This document shows positions 46,233 to 55,641 of a stretch of 64,000 nt of DNA, piece after piece (position 1 is the first letter of the stretch; each line of letters begins with the position of its first letter). Made by a program: the position numbers and the translations under genes. Location of the stretch: the NCBI GenBank assembly GCA_029222685.1, contig JARHVB010000021.1:1-64000 (forward strand). The letters are read 5' to 3'. The notes under the pieces are model-generated. The model was not told the origin of the DNA and did not search any database. It worked only from the letters and a program-made list of their open reading frames with translations. Origin of the DNA: Terripilifer ovatus. GTDB taxonomy: Bacteria > Pseudomonadota > Alphaproteobacteria > Rhizobiales > Beijerinckiaceae.

Positions 46233-48563
46233 AGCGCGGCGGATCGAACGCCGTCATCGGCGGTGGATCATCGACCCGCTCGATCTGAACCAGCACGGTC
46301 TGCGCCGTCGGCGCACCGGCAAGGGGCGACGTCACCTTGCTCATCGTCACCATGTTCGGATTGCCATGGGTATCGAGACTGCCGGGCACGCCGGGCTCGA
46401 CGGCCTGATACCAGGCGCCGGTGGCGATCTGAACGACGCTCTCACGCAGATCGGGGCTGAGCCTTGCACCGGCGAGGAACGCGCCGCGCGCATTGCTCAC
46501 CCGCACCACATCGCCATCGCGAATGCCGCGCGCGCCTGCGTCCTTCGGATGCATGGTGATGGCTTCGCGGCCGGCGATTTTCGAGGCGCGGCTCAGCGGC
46601 GACATGTCGAGCTGGCTGTGCAGCCGCGCCGTCGGCTGATTGGAGAGAAGGTGCAGCGGGTAATCGCGCGCCTGCGCGCTGCCGAGCCATTCCGTCGGCT
46701 CGATCCAGGTTGGATGCGGCGGGCAGTCGGCGTAATTGAAGCCGGCAATCTTTTCCGAAAATATTTCGATCCGGCCGGACGCCGTCTTCAACGGATTGGC
46801 GTCCGGATCGCGGCGAAAATCCCCCATGAATACCTGGTGGACAGGCGCTTCTTCGATGAAGGCATGGACGCCGTCGTTCCAGAACGTATCGAAATCCGGC
46901 GGCGCATAGCCGCGCTCCTTCGCCTGGGCGCGCGTCTGTTCGTAGAGCCAGGCCATCCACGCCCGCTCGTCGCGATCTTCGGTGAACGCTGATTTAAAGC
47001 CCAGGCGCTCGGCCAGATCGGCAAAGATATCGAAATCGTTGCGCGCCTGGCCCACCGGCTCGATGGCTTTCTGCATGGCGATCCAATGGCTTGCCGATTC
47101 GGCCGCCAGGATGTCGTTACGCTCGAGCGTCGTCGTCGCCGGCAGGACGATATCGGCATGGCGGGCCACCGGAGTCCAGAACGGCTCGTGCACGATCACC
47201 GTATCGGGCCGCTGCCAGCCACGCAGCAGCGCATTCAGATCGGTGTTATGGTGGAAGGCATTGCCGCCCACAGCATAGATCAGCTTGACGTCGGGATATC
47301 TGATCCTGCGGCCGTTGAACTCAACTTCCTTGCCGGGGTTGAGCAGCATGTCGCCGACGCTGGCCACCGGCACGATCGTGGTGACGGGATTCTTGCCAAC
47401 CGGCATCGCCATGCGCGGCACCTTGCGCGGCGGCGCCGAGCCGGCCCGGCCGAAGCCGAGGCTGAAGCCGCCGCCCGGCAGGCCGATCTGCCCCAGCATG
47501 GCGGCGAGCGTCACGGTCATCCACACCGGCTGCTCGCCGTGATCGGCCCGCTGCACCGACCATGCAGTGGCAACCAGGGTGCGCGACGACGCCATCTGCC
47601 GCGCCAGGGCGGTGATGCGCTCTGCCGGAATGCTGCTGATCTCAGCCGCCCAGGCGGCATCCTTGATGACGCCGTCGGGCACGCCGCGCAGGTAATCGGC
47701 GAAACGCTCGAAACCAACACAGAAGCGCTGCAGGAAAGCGGTGTCGTGCAGGCCTTCGACAAGGAGCGTATGCGCAAGGCCCAGCATCACCGCGACATCG
47801 GTGTTGGGCCGCAGGCTGATCCATTCGCCGTCGACCGCCTCGGTGAGGTCCGAGCGCGACGGGCTGATGTTGACGAAACGCGTGCCGGCGGCATGCGCCT
47901 TATGAAACCAGGTCGCGGCTTCGTGCCTGACCTGGCCGTTCATCTCCACTTGTGCGTTCTTGAGATGCGCGCCGCCGAACAGCACGATCAGTTCGCACGA
48001 GCCGACCAGGGTTTCCCACGGCGCGACGAGGGCCGGAATGTCGGCCCGCCCGATGACATAGGGCATGATGCCCAGCGCCGCGCCAAAGCTGTGATTGCCG
48101 ACTCTGTCGACATAGCCGCCGAACAGATTGAGAAAGCGCTTGAGATGGCTCGGCGCATGATGAAACCGGCCGGCGCTCGCCCAGCCGTAACAGCCGCCGA
48201 AGATCGCCTCGTTGCCGTATTTGGTTTTGGTGTCGACGAGCGCGCGCGGGTGACGAGATCGAGCGCCGTGGACCAGGAGACCGCGCGATAACTGTCGGCG
48301 CCGCGGGCGACCTGCTTATCGCCGGGACCGTGATCGAGATAGGATTGGCGCACATAGGGCTGGTCGATGCGCAGCGGATGGCGCACCACGGCGGGCAGGC
48401 TATGGATCATCGGCGATGGCGCAGGGTCTATTTTGGAGGACGTGACCTTGGCGATCTCCCCGTCCTTCATGTCCAGATAGGACACGCCCCAATGGGCGCC
48501 CGTCTGCCGGCGGACCGTGCCCTCCTCAAGGTTCGCATCAGGCGCCAAATCTGTATCGTTCAT
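46225..48563 (-). pseudogene. BisC/TorA-type molybdopterin oxidoreductase, broken by a frameshift
   Basis: About 779 residues if repaired. The N-terminal part (MNDTDLAPD..., GAHWGVSYLDM, YRAVSWSTALDLVTRA) is in one frame, the rest (LVDTKTKYGNEAIFGGCYGW, then ASAGRFHHAPSHLKRF, continuing to the C-terminus) in another. The switch falls in a CG dinucleotide run at 48240-48248; removing one CG restores TRALVDTKTK. The Mo-coordinating Ser region CYGWASAG is present. No twin-arginine signal, so a cytoplasmic biotin- or methionine-sulfoxide-reductase-like role is likely. This could be a true inactivation, a phase-variable tract, or a sequencing error. Confidence 0.85.
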
Positions 48564-48641
48564 TCCGACTGCTCGCTTTCTGAAAACCACGGCCGCATCT
48601 GAAGGGCTTGCGATGTTATTGTTCGGCTTCAACCTTGGTGT

Positions 48642-48677
48642 GTCATTCCCGCCAAGCGAAGCGCAGAGCGGGAATCC
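48642..48677. repeat. GTCATTCCCG palindrome
   Basis: GTCATTCCCGCCAAGCGAAG followed by CGCAGAGCGGGAATCC. It forms an inverted pair with the copy at 48719-48757 (CCAGGGA...CTCCTGG between them). Both lie in the 379-bp gap between the molybdoenzyme pseudogene and the DUF2946-like gene, which otherwise shows no gene. Confidence 0.8.
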
Positions 48678-48718
48678 AGGGACAACGTGACGGCCCAACG
48701 CCCTTGCCCTTGACTCCT

Positions 48719-48757
48719 GGTTTCCCGCTCGCGCCTGCGGCGCGCCGGGAATGACAG
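48719..48757. repeat. GTCATTCCCG palindrome (inverted partner)
   Basis: GGTTTCCCGCTCGCGCCTGC followed by GGCGCGCCGGGAATGACAG, the reverse-oriented partner of 48642-48677. Confidence 0.8.
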
Positions 48758-48942
48758 TCCTTAGTTTCCAGTCACAGCCTAAAGTCGCCCAGCCGCGAAG
48801 AATGCACAAGCATCAATTGACCGGACGCGGCGTTGGAAAGACCGCAGTTGTTTCACCGACGAAATCGCGCGTCATGAGGCCGCACTGTGCGGGCGACGAC
48901 AGCACGGAATGCCGATGCTAACGTTCGCGCGGGGTTGAGGCG

Positions 48943-49329
48943 TTGAAACAGATATCGTTGAGAAGATTGCTGGGCGCGATCGCGGGTGGAACCGCTGCCT
49001 ATGCGCTTGTCTTCAATCTGTTCCTGCTCGGCATCCTCACCGCACCGCGCGCCTACGCCGACCTCGACGGCAGCCACGTGCTTTGCATCACGTCGCCCGG
49101 CACAACGGCGCCCGATGGCTCCGTCCCCGGGCATTCCGGCTCCGGCACGGGGACGCACTGTCCGATCTGCCTGGGACGCGGGCCGGTCGGCGGCATGCCG
49201 CCGCAGATGGCTGTTCACTTCGAACGGCTGGCGATCAGGATCAATCTTGCCGCCGCGCCCGCTGCGCCGGTTATGCCGTCCGCACCGGTCTCCGCCCATC
49301 GCGCGCGCGGACCTCCACAAGACATCTGA
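48943..49329 (+). CDS. DUF2946-like secreted or membrane-anchored protein
   Basis: 128 residues from TTG 48943 (MKQISLRRLLG; later in-frame TTG starts exist). A hydrophobic leader about residues 9-37 (LLGAIAGGTAAYALVFNLFL) ends near APRAYAD. The mature part has VLCITSPG ... GTHCPICLG, the Cys pair pattern of DUF2946, then a Pro/Ala-rich tail. DUF2946 proteins often accompany copper-related genes and TonB-dependent receptors; the receptor gene begins 61 bp later on the same strand. Metal handling at the membrane is a reasonable inference, not shown. Confidence 0.6.
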   Translation: MKQISLRRLLGAIAGGTAAYALVFNLFLLGILTAPRAYADLDGSHVLCITSPGTTAPDGSVPGHSGSGTGTHCPICLGRGPVGGMPPQMAVHFERLAIRINLAAAPAAPVMPSAPVSAHRARGPPQDI

Positions 49330-49390
49330 CGACTGCGCTTCGGCGCATTTCATCCCGTCATTCTGATCTTTCCGTCCTGTGGAGTTTTTC

Positions 49391-51622
49391 ATGCTGTCCG
49401 CTTTCGCGCGGTCGGGCCGGCTTTGGCTTGCGTCCGTTTCCATGTTCATTTCTGTTTCGCCGTTGCTGGCCCAGTCAGCCCTGCCTTCCGTCACCGTCGA
49501 TGCACCGCAACGGGCGCGGCAGGTGACGCGATCTGCCGCAAGATCTGCCACACATCCGATCTCGATATCGGCACGCGCGCAGCCGCGGCCGCAACGACCG
49601 GTGCGCGCACAACCGCCCGCCCGCCCTGTCGTGCCGATCCCTGCGATCACCGTCACCGGCCAGCAGCAGGGTGTGTCGCTGACCGCACCGGGCACGGCGC
49701 AGGCGCAACGCGAGGCGGACCAGACCCCCGGCAGCGTGGCTGTCGTCCCCTCTTCGGCCTATCGCAATTCGACGCCCTCCAACACGATCAAGGACATTCT
49801 CGACTACGTGCCCGGCGTCTTTGCCCAGCCGAAATGGGGCGACGACACCAGGCTTTCCATTCGCGGCTCCAGCCTGTCGCGCAATTTCCATCTGCGCGGC
49901 GTCCAGCTCTATATGGACGGCATTCCGATCAACACAGCCGACGGCTACGGCGATTTTCAGGAAATCGATCCGACCGCCTACCGCCATGTGGACGTGTTCA
50001 AGGGCGCCAATGCGCTGCGCTTCGGCGCCAATTCGATGGGCGGTGCGATCAATTTCGTCACCGCCACCGGCCGCGACGGCGACGTCAACGGCGCCAGCGT
50101 GGACGCCGGCAGCTTCGGCACCAAGCGCTTCCAGTTCAATGTCGGCGGCGCCAAGGGCAATTGGGACGGTTATTTCACCGGCTCGGGCCAGATGCAGGAC
50201 GGCGCCCGCCAGCATAGCGACGGCACTGCGGCACGCGCGAGCGGCAACATCGGCTACCGGATCTCGCCCGATGTGGAGACGCGCTTCTATTTCAACGCCA
50301 ACAGCGTGCGCAATCGAATTCCGGGTTCTGTCTCCCGCGCGTCGGCGCTGACCTCACCGCAGACGCCGGCCGCCAACAACGTCGCCCTCGACCAGCAGCG
50401 CAACATCGACACGATGCGCATCGGCAACAAGACGACGATGCGGTTCGACCATACGGTGCTCGATTTCGGCTTCTTCGCCGTCGACCGGCACCTGATGCAT
50501 CCGATCTTCCAGTGGCTCGACTATCACTATCTGGATTACGGCGGCTTCGCGCGCATCGCCGACGACCGCGTCATCGACGGCTTCCGCAACCGCTTCGTCG
50601 CCGGCGTCAACCTGATCAACGGCTCGATCGACAACCGGCAGTTCGCCAATATCGGCGGCGTCAAGGGCGCGCTGCTGTCCTCCTCCGTCGACCGGTCGCG
50701 CAACACCTCGGTCTATGCGGAGAATTCGTTTTATATGCTGCCGAGCGTCGCTCTGGTGGCGGGCACGCAGTTTATCTATGCGACGCGCAACCGGAAGGAC
50801 CGCTTCCTCAGCGACGGCGACCAGTCGGGCTCGACGCATTTCAACCCGTGGAGCCCGAAGGCGGGCCTGTTGTGGGACGTGCGACCCGGCTGGCAGGCCT
50901 ATGCGAACATCTCGCGCAGCGCCGAGCTGCCGAGTTTCGGCGAGAGTTCAAGCTTTCCCGCCCCGGTCATTCCATGGACCAGCATCCGCCCGCAGAAGGC
51001 GACCACCTATGAGATCGGCACGCGCGGCCGCCTGCCGGACTTAAACTGGGAGTTAACCGCGTACCACGCGAATATCCGCGACGAGCTGCAATGCCTCTAC
51101 AGCGCGTTCGGCAATTGCAATGTTACAAACGCCAACCGCACCATGCATCAGGGCGTCGAGGCGGCGCTCGGCGCGGCGATCTTCAAGAATCTGTTCTCGA
51201 ACCTGGCCGAGCCGGACAAGGTCTGGCTCAATCTTGCCTACACGTTCAGCGACTTCCGGTTCCACAACGATCCGCTCTACGGCAACAACCAGTTGCCGGG
51301 CGCGCCGCGCCACTATCTGCGCGCCGAACTGCTGTACAGGCATCCGGCCGGCTTCTATGCGGGGCCGAACATGGAGTGGGTGCCGCAGGCTTATTTCGTC
51401 GACAGCGCCAATACGCTGAAGACGCAGGCCTACGGCATCTTCGGCCTCAAGGCCGGCTACGACAGCGGCGGCTCATGGTCCGCCTATGTCGAAGCGCGCA
51501 ATCTCGCCAATGCGAAATATATCGCGAGCGCCAGCATCATCGACAAGGCGAACGCCAACTCGCCCTTGTTCGAGCCGGGAACCGGCCGGGCCGTCTATGC
51601 GGGCCTGAAATACAAATGGTGA
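49391..51622 (+). CDS. TonB-dependent outer-membrane receptor
   Basis: 743 residues from ATG 49391, six to seven nt after GGAG. A signal peptide ends near SPLLAQS, followed by a long basic/Pro-rich linker (about residues 25-85) and a TonB-box-like PAITVTG. Plug domain: NTIKDILDYVPGVFAQPKWG, RLSIRGSSLSRNFHLRGVQL and GANALRFGANSMGGAINFV. The barrel runs to the C-terminus RAVYAGLKYKW with a terminal aromatic. FecA-like in layout; it may import a metal chelate. The DUF2946-like gene precedes it, and a strong hairpin follows. Confidence 0.92.
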   Translation: MLSAFARSGRLWLASVSMFISVSPLLAQSALPSVTVDAPQRARQVTRSAARSATHPISISARAQPRPQRPVRAQPPARPVVPIPAITVTGQQQGVSLTAPGTAQAQREADQTPGSVAVVPSSAYRNSTPSNTIKDILDYVPGVFAQPKWGDDTRLSIRGSSLSRNFHLRGVQLYMDGIPINTADGYGDFQEIDPTAYRHVDVFKGANALRFGANSMGGAINFVTATGRDGDVNGASVDAGSFGTKRFQFNVGGAKGNWDGYFTGSGQMQDGARQHSDGTAARASGNIGYRISPDVETRFYFNANSVRNRIPGSVSRASALTSPQTPAANNVALDQQRNIDTMRIGNKTTMRFDHTVLDFGFFAVDRHLMHPIFQWLDYHYLDYGGFARIADDRVIDGFRNRFVAGVNLINGSIDNRQFANIGGVKGALLSSSVDRSRNTSVYAENSFYMLPSVALVAGTQFIYATRNRKDRFLSDGDQSGSTHFNPWSPKAGLLWDVRPGWQAYANISRSAELPSFGESSSFPAPVIPWTSIRPQKATTYEIGTRGRLPDLNWELTAYHANIRDELQCLYSAFGNCNVTNANRTMHQGVEAALGAAIFKNLFSNLAEPDKVWLNLAYTFSDFRFHNDPLYGNNQLPGAPRHYLRAELLYRHPAGFYAGPNMEWVPQAYFVDSANTLKTQAYGIFGLKAGYDSGGSWSAYVEARNLANAKYIASASIIDKANANSPLFEPGTGRAVYAGLKYKW

Positions 51623-51625
51623 GAT

Positions 51626-51661
51626 GAAGCTGCCGTTGGGTGCGCCTGGCGGCAGCTTCTT
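51626..51661 (+). terminator. Intrinsic terminator after the TonB receptor gene
   Basis: Perfect 10-bp arms GAAGCTGCCG and CGGCAGCTTC with a 14-nt loop, starting 4 nt after the receptor stop and followed by TTACCCTT. The T tract is short, so termination may be partial. Confidence 0.6.
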
Positions 51662-51878
51662 ACCCTTGCGCCTTAGAGCGTGTGAAAAGCATGGCGATCA
51701 GGCGAAACACAAGCGGAACGGTCAGCAATTTGAAGCCCGCCCGCAGTTGCTCTGGGCGAAGCACCGCTTTCATCGGCATGGCGCCCATGATGCGACCGTG
51801 AATCATCAGTCCGTTGTCATGCGGTTCGACCGACTTGATTTCGATCAACTCGCCTTGTTCGGGTGTGAAGAACTTCAT
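51660..51878 (-). CDS. Hypothetical 72-residue protein
   Basis: MKFFTPEQGELIEIKSVEP opens a compact protein with GLMIHGRIMGAMPMKAVLRPEQ and a C-terminal hydrophobic LLTVPLVFRLIAMLFTRS. No family recognised with certainty. ATG 51878 lies 5 bp after the stop of the flavoprotein gene on the same strand, so it is the last gene of that operon. The C-terminal helix may associate with the membrane. Confidence 0.65.
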   Translation of the reverse strand: MKFFTPEQGELIEIKSVEPHDNGLMIHGRIMGAMPMKAVLRPEQLRAGFKLLTVPLVFRLIAMLFTRSKAQG

Positions 51879-51882
51879 CAAA

Positions 51883-53463
51883 TCACCGGGTCAGTTTGTC
51901 GAAATCAATACGCAGGTCTTCGCAGACCTTGATCGCGGTGGCGCGTCCCGCACCGCTCACGCTCGAGACGTTGATCGCCGTTCCCGTAAGATACAGCCGC
52001 TCGACGCCGGGAACCTTGAGTTTCGAGAGCTCCGGCGTCGGCCGATGCCCGCCGATCTGATGCAGATATTCCCCAGCTCCGCTCACGTCGCCGCGCTGGA
52101 ACATAGACGAATGACGGGAGACCTCGAGCGGCGTATCGAAGCGGCGTCCGATAATATTTTCATTCGTGATGTTGCTCGCGTAATGGCGATAGCGTTCGAG
52201 CAACCAATCGGCAATTTCCTGCTGGCGCTCGTCCCAGGCTGCGGCACCGCCGTTTCTCAGATCGAAAGGACCGAAACCATAGACCGTGATAGCGGCCTTG
52301 CCGGCAGGAACCTGGGTGGGATCGAATTGACACTGCATATGGGATGCGAGGATCGTATCGGTCGAGCCCGGCGCCCACATATCCCCGAAGCGGTAATTGT
52401 CGAAGACGCGCAGAAATCTCTCCAGAGTCGACGGTGCGTAATTGGCCAGGATGACGCGGCCGGCATTCTCGCCAGCACGATATTTCGGCGGTTCGTTGAG
52501 CGCGATATGTTGCGGCATGATCGAGAAAGCGCCGGTCTGTACCCTTTTCGCGCGGCTGGCGACGCCGGCGTCGAGGCCGTCGATCATGGATTCGAGCAGC
52601 CATGGATGGATCTGTCCGACGACACCATTGCGGGCGCGGATGGTTTCGCCTGCCGCCAGCCGGACGCCAACGGCGCGGCCGCCTTCGACGAGAACTTTCT
52701 CGACCGACGCCTGATCGCGAAGTTCGGCACCGTATGATTTCAGGCACCGGATGAGAGCATCCACCAGCGCGCCGCTGCCACCGACCGGAATACCGATCGG
52801 ATAGGTGTGCACCATTCCAGGCATCGTATAGAGGATGAAACCTGTGCCTTTTTCCTCCGGCGCCGTGAGCGTCTCGGCGGCGAATTTCAGCAGGTGAATG
52901 ATCAGCTTGTCGCTTTCAAACCATTCCCGGCAAATTTCCAATTTGCTCATCTGAAGAGCGCGGAAGATTTCCTGGCCTTCGACGCTTTGATCGAGCAGCG
53001 CGAAGAACTGCCCCTGCGGCGGCGCCGGAACGAACAGGCTTTGCGTCACCAAAGGCACGATCTTCATGCTCATCGCGGCGAAGCGCCGATAGGCTTCCGC
53101 ATCGCGCGGTGAAATCCTGGCAATCGAAGCGCAGGTCCGGTCGACGTCTTTATAGGTAATCAGACTGGTCTGATCGTCGAATATCGTTGAATAGACGGCG
53201 TCGGGATAAAGGTAGTTCAGGCCGAATTTCGATTTCAGGCCAAGCTCGTCATTCAGGATCAGCGGATTGGCCTGGATGTTGACGTGCAGCGACGAATGCA
53301 GGTCAAACTTGAAGCCGGGCGCCAGAATTTCCTTGGTGACGACGCCGCCGCCGAACCAGTCGTTGCGCTCCAGGATGAGAACCTTCTGGCCGGCCTTGGC
53401 AAGATAGGCCGCTGTCGTCAGCCCGTTATGGCCTGAGCCGATGACGATAAAATCGTAATCCAA
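51883..53463 (-). CDS. FAD-dependent oxidoreductase, phytoene-desaturase (CrtI)-like
   Basis: 526 residues from TTG 53463, seven nt after GGGAGG; frames extending to 53550 run through an AT-rich promoter region and are rejected. N-terminal dinucleotide motif DFIVIGSGHNGLTTAAYLAKAG followed by LILERNDWFGGG. C-terminal motif LYLTGTAINVSSVSGAGRATA, the GG/FAD end of the CrtI/PDXDH group. These enzymes desaturate or oxidise isoprenoids and other hydrophobic substrates. No crtB or other carotenoid gene is nearby, so the substrate is probably not phytoene. Divergent from the TetR gene at 53624. Confidence 0.87.
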   Translation of the reverse strand: MDYDFIVIGSGHNGLTTAAYLAKAGQKVLILERNDWFGGGVVTKEILAPGFKFDLHSSLHVNIQANPLILNDELGLKSKFGLNYLYPDAVYSTIFDDQTSLITYKDVDRTCASIARISPRDAEAYRRFAAMSMKIVPLVTQSLFVPAPPQGQFFALLDQSVEGQEIFRALQMSKLEICREWFESDKLIIHLLKFAAETLTAPEEKGTGFILYTMPGMVHTYPIGIPVGGSGALVDALIRCLKSYGAELRDQASVEKVLVEGGRAVGVRLAAGETIRARNGVVGQIHPWLLESMIDGLDAGVASRAKRVQTGAFSIMPQHIALNEPPKYRAGENAGRVILANYAPSTLERFLRVFDNYRFGDMWAPGSTDTILASHMQCQFDPTQVPAGKAAITVYGFGPFDLRNGGAAAWDERQQEIADWLLERYRHYASNITNENIIGRRFDTPLEVSRHSSMFQRGDVSGAGEYLHQIGGHRPTPELSKLKVPGVERLYLTGTAINVSSVSGAGRATAIKVCEDLRIDFDKLTR

Positions 53464-53484
53464 TGGCCAACCTCCCGCTAAAAT

Positions 53485-53552
53485 TGAGAATGCTCTCATA
53501 TTTTTGATATTCAAAATTGAGGAGATTGTCAATATTGAGCTTATCCTCAATT
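53485..53552. promoter_or_regulatory. AT-rich operator cluster between flavoprotein and TetR genes
   Basis: Three inverted repeats in 68 bp: TGAGA-ATGC-TCTCA (53485-53498), TTTTGA-TAT-TCAAAA (53502-53516), and AATTGAGGA (53515-53523) with TCCTCAATT (53544-53552) 20 bp apart. The palindrome CAATATTG lies inside the last. Multiple dyads in an AT-rich divergent promoter are what a TetR-family repressor such as the one at 53624 would bind. Confidence 0.6.
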
Positions 53553-53623
53553 CAATATCCGTCCCCGTCGCTCCTTCAGCCGATTGCTGCTAGGCTGGGC
53601 GGTCAGGTTTTGGGGCGAAGCTT

Positions 53624-54322
53624 TTGCGAACCGAGCGGTTTAGGATAGAGGCCAGCGACGAAGGCAAGCGCTCGCGCACCCGCGCGCTTCTCATGGATGC
53701 CGCCGTCACGGTCTTCGCGGCAGTCGGCGTTGAGGCAGCGGCGATCAGCGAGATTACCAGCACCGCCGGGCTCTCCAACGGAATTTTCTATTACCACTTC
53801 AAGGACAAGGCGGAATTGGTCGACGCGGTCGGCCGCGCCGTCGCGGCTGCCTTGGTGAGCGAGGTGGATACGGCGATCGCCTCCCTGCAAGACGGCCCCG
53901 AAAGAGTGGCCTGCGCCACCGAGGAGTTCATCGCCCGGGCGGCGGCCGAGCCTGAATGGGGTTGGCTCGTCGTTCGTGCGGTCGGGGATATGGGTTCCTT
54001 CGACGCCCAGATCTCAAGAGGCATTCGCAAGGATGTCGGCATCGGATTGGCGCAAGGCAGGTTCGCCGTCGAAGCCGACGACTTCCTGTTCACCAGTCTG
54101 CTGGCTGTCGTCGGTGTCGCTGTCCGGGAGAGGCTGCGCCACCCGCGGGCACCGGCCGTCGAGAGGCGGGCAGCCGAACTAGTACTTGGAATGCTTGGCA
54201 TGCCCCCCGCCGACGCCAGTTCCATCGCCTGGCGGGTGGAACAGACCCGTCTGCATAAGTCAGCCGCCGGTGAATCAAAAACCCGGACAGCCCGGCGCGC
54301 TGCCCAGGCAAAGAAATCATAG
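53624..54322 (+). CDS. TetR/AcrR family transcriptional regulator
   Basis: 232 residues from TTG 53624. HTH: RALLMDAAVTVFAAVGVEAAAISEITSTAGLSNGIFYYHFKDKAELVDAVG (about residues 20-70), an unmistakable TetR domain. A helical ligand-binding domain follows, with a basic Lys/Arg/Ala-rich tail. It diverges from the CrtI-like flavoprotein operon, and the operator cluster at 53485-53552 lies between them. It probably represses the flavoprotein and itself. Start codon choice is uncertain, since no strong ribosome binding site is visible. Confidence 0.88.
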   Translation: MRTERFRIEASDEGKRSRTRALLMDAAVTVFAAVGVEAAAISEITSTAGLSNGIFYYHFKDKAELVDAVGRAVAAALVSEVDTAIASLQDGPERVACATEEFIARAAAEPEWGWLVVRAVGDMGSFDAQISRGIRKDVGIGLAQGRFAVEADDFLFTSLLAVVGVAVRERLRHPRAPAVERRAAELVLGMLGMPPADASSIAWRVEQTRLHKSAAGESKTRTARRAAQAKKS

Positions 54323-54352
54323 GAAGATCGGGTGCTGCGCTTTGCAGCAGCG

Positions 54353-55525
54353 TCAATGCACCAGCGCGCCGCTGCCTGTCGCGTAGGCGCGGCGCAGCAG
54401 CACCGAGATGGTCGGACCGATCAGCATCAGGATGGCGGCGAAGACGTACAGCATGCCGGATGCCGTGATGGCCGCCATGCCGAAGGCGAAGACCAGCGGG
54501 CCGATCGCCTGGCCGGTGAAGAAGGCGCAGGAATGCAGGGCGAAGGCCGATGTTCTGGCGGTGGTGGTGAGTTCCGCCACTTCGGCGTGAATGGAATTGT
54601 GTACCATCATGTAACCGAAGCCGGACGTGGCGAAGAAGATCGCCAGCCAGGGCAGCGGCACGGCAAGACCCAGCCCCAGCGGACCCATCATCGCCAGAAT
54701 GCCGCCGGCAATCATCAACTGATAGCGCGTGGCGATGCGCAGCAGGTAGCGCACGATCAAAGTGAAGACGAGCGAGCCGATGCCGCAGGCGGTGATCATG
54801 AAGCCCGCCTCGGCAGGACCGCCCTGGCCGCGCATCTGCAGCACCGGTGCGATGAAGGGAAACATGCCGAAGAGCGCGATGCCTTCGAACGCAACGGCGG
54901 AGAAGCAGATCCAGGCGCGGCGCTTGGTGACGATCTCGCGATAGCTGTCGAGCGCATCGGAGAAGCGGATGTGCCTGGTCGCGACGACGGTTTCCTTGAG
55001 ATAGATGGCGGAGAGAACGGCGGCCGTCAGCGAAATCGCGGTGGCGATGCCGAAGATGGCGCGCCAGTTGAACCAGACCGCGAGCAGGCCTGCCGCGCTG
55101 GCAGCCAGAATGAGGCCCGACAATGAGCCGGTGACGTTGCGGGCAATGGCCGTCTGGCGCTGCGCCGGCGCGACCTTGTCGGCGACGATGGCGAGCGCCA
55201 TCGGCATCAGACCACCGCTGGCGACGCCGCCGATGAAGCGACCGGCGAGCAGCACATTGAAGGACGGCGCCAGCGCGACGATGACGAGGCTGGCGCATTG
55301 AACCCACAAGCAGGTCTTGAGAATGCGGATCTTGCCATAATGATCGCCGAGCGGGCCGAGAATCGGCTGGCCGAAGGAATAGGGCAGCGCATAAAGCGTG
55401 ATGGCGACCGCCGCCGCAGTGAGGCTGACGCCGAAATCCTGCGCCAGCGAAGACACCAGCGGGTCCATCGCGCGCGCCGAGATGGCGCTGGTGAACGCGC
55501 AGAACGGCAGAAGAAAATTGATCAT
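54353..55525 (-). CDS. MFS transporter (12-segment, sugar/drug exporter type)
   Basis: 390 residues, about 12 membrane segments. Typical MFS motifs: an early PILGPLGDHYGKIRIL (motif A, between segments 2 and 3) and GRFIGGVASGGLMPMALAIVAD (segment 4). Likely a proton-driven exporter of the arabinose-efflux/Bcr-like type; substrate unknown. Convergent with the TetR gene, with a small TGCTGC/GCAGCA hairpin between. Start ATG 55525 (MINFLLPFCAFTSAISARAMDP). Confidence 0.85.
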   Translation of the reverse strand: MINFLLPFCAFTSAISARAMDPLVSSLAQDFGVSLTAAAVAITLYALPYSFGQPILGPLGDHYGKIRILKTCLWVQCASLVIVALAPSFNVLLAGRFIGGVASGGLMPMALAIVADKVAPAQRQTAIARNVTGSLSGLILAASAAGLLAVWFNWRAIFGIATAISLTAAVLSAIYLKETVVATRHIRFSDALDSYREIVTKRRAWICFSAVAFEGIALFGMFPFIAPVLQMRGQGGPAEAGFMITACGIGSLVFTLIVRYLLRIATRYQLMIAGGILAMMGPLGLGLAVPLPWLAIFFATSGFGYMMVHNSIHAEVAELTTTARTSAFALHSCAFFTGQAIGPLVFAFGMAAITASGMLYVFAAILMLIGPTISVLLRRAYATGSGALVH

Positions 55526-55641
55526 TTCAAATGGATGTCCGTTGCAGGCCGGCCCATGGGAGCCGCAGCGTTATTATAATAACTCTACCCTGTCTTCAAT
55601 AAGCTCAATCGGCGGCCGCGTTTTGACGCAAGTCACATTTC

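Noticed and set aside
47988..48809. A separate gene of 273 codons upstream of the molybdoenzyme
   Set aside because: Only its first part is coherent, and it continues in another frame after the CG run, so it is the N-terminus of the broken molybdoenzyme.
53464..53550. Longer N-terminus of the CrtI-like protein
   Set aside because: It would run through the AT-rich operator cluster; TTG 53463 has GGGAGG at correct spacing and begins just before the FAD-binding motif.
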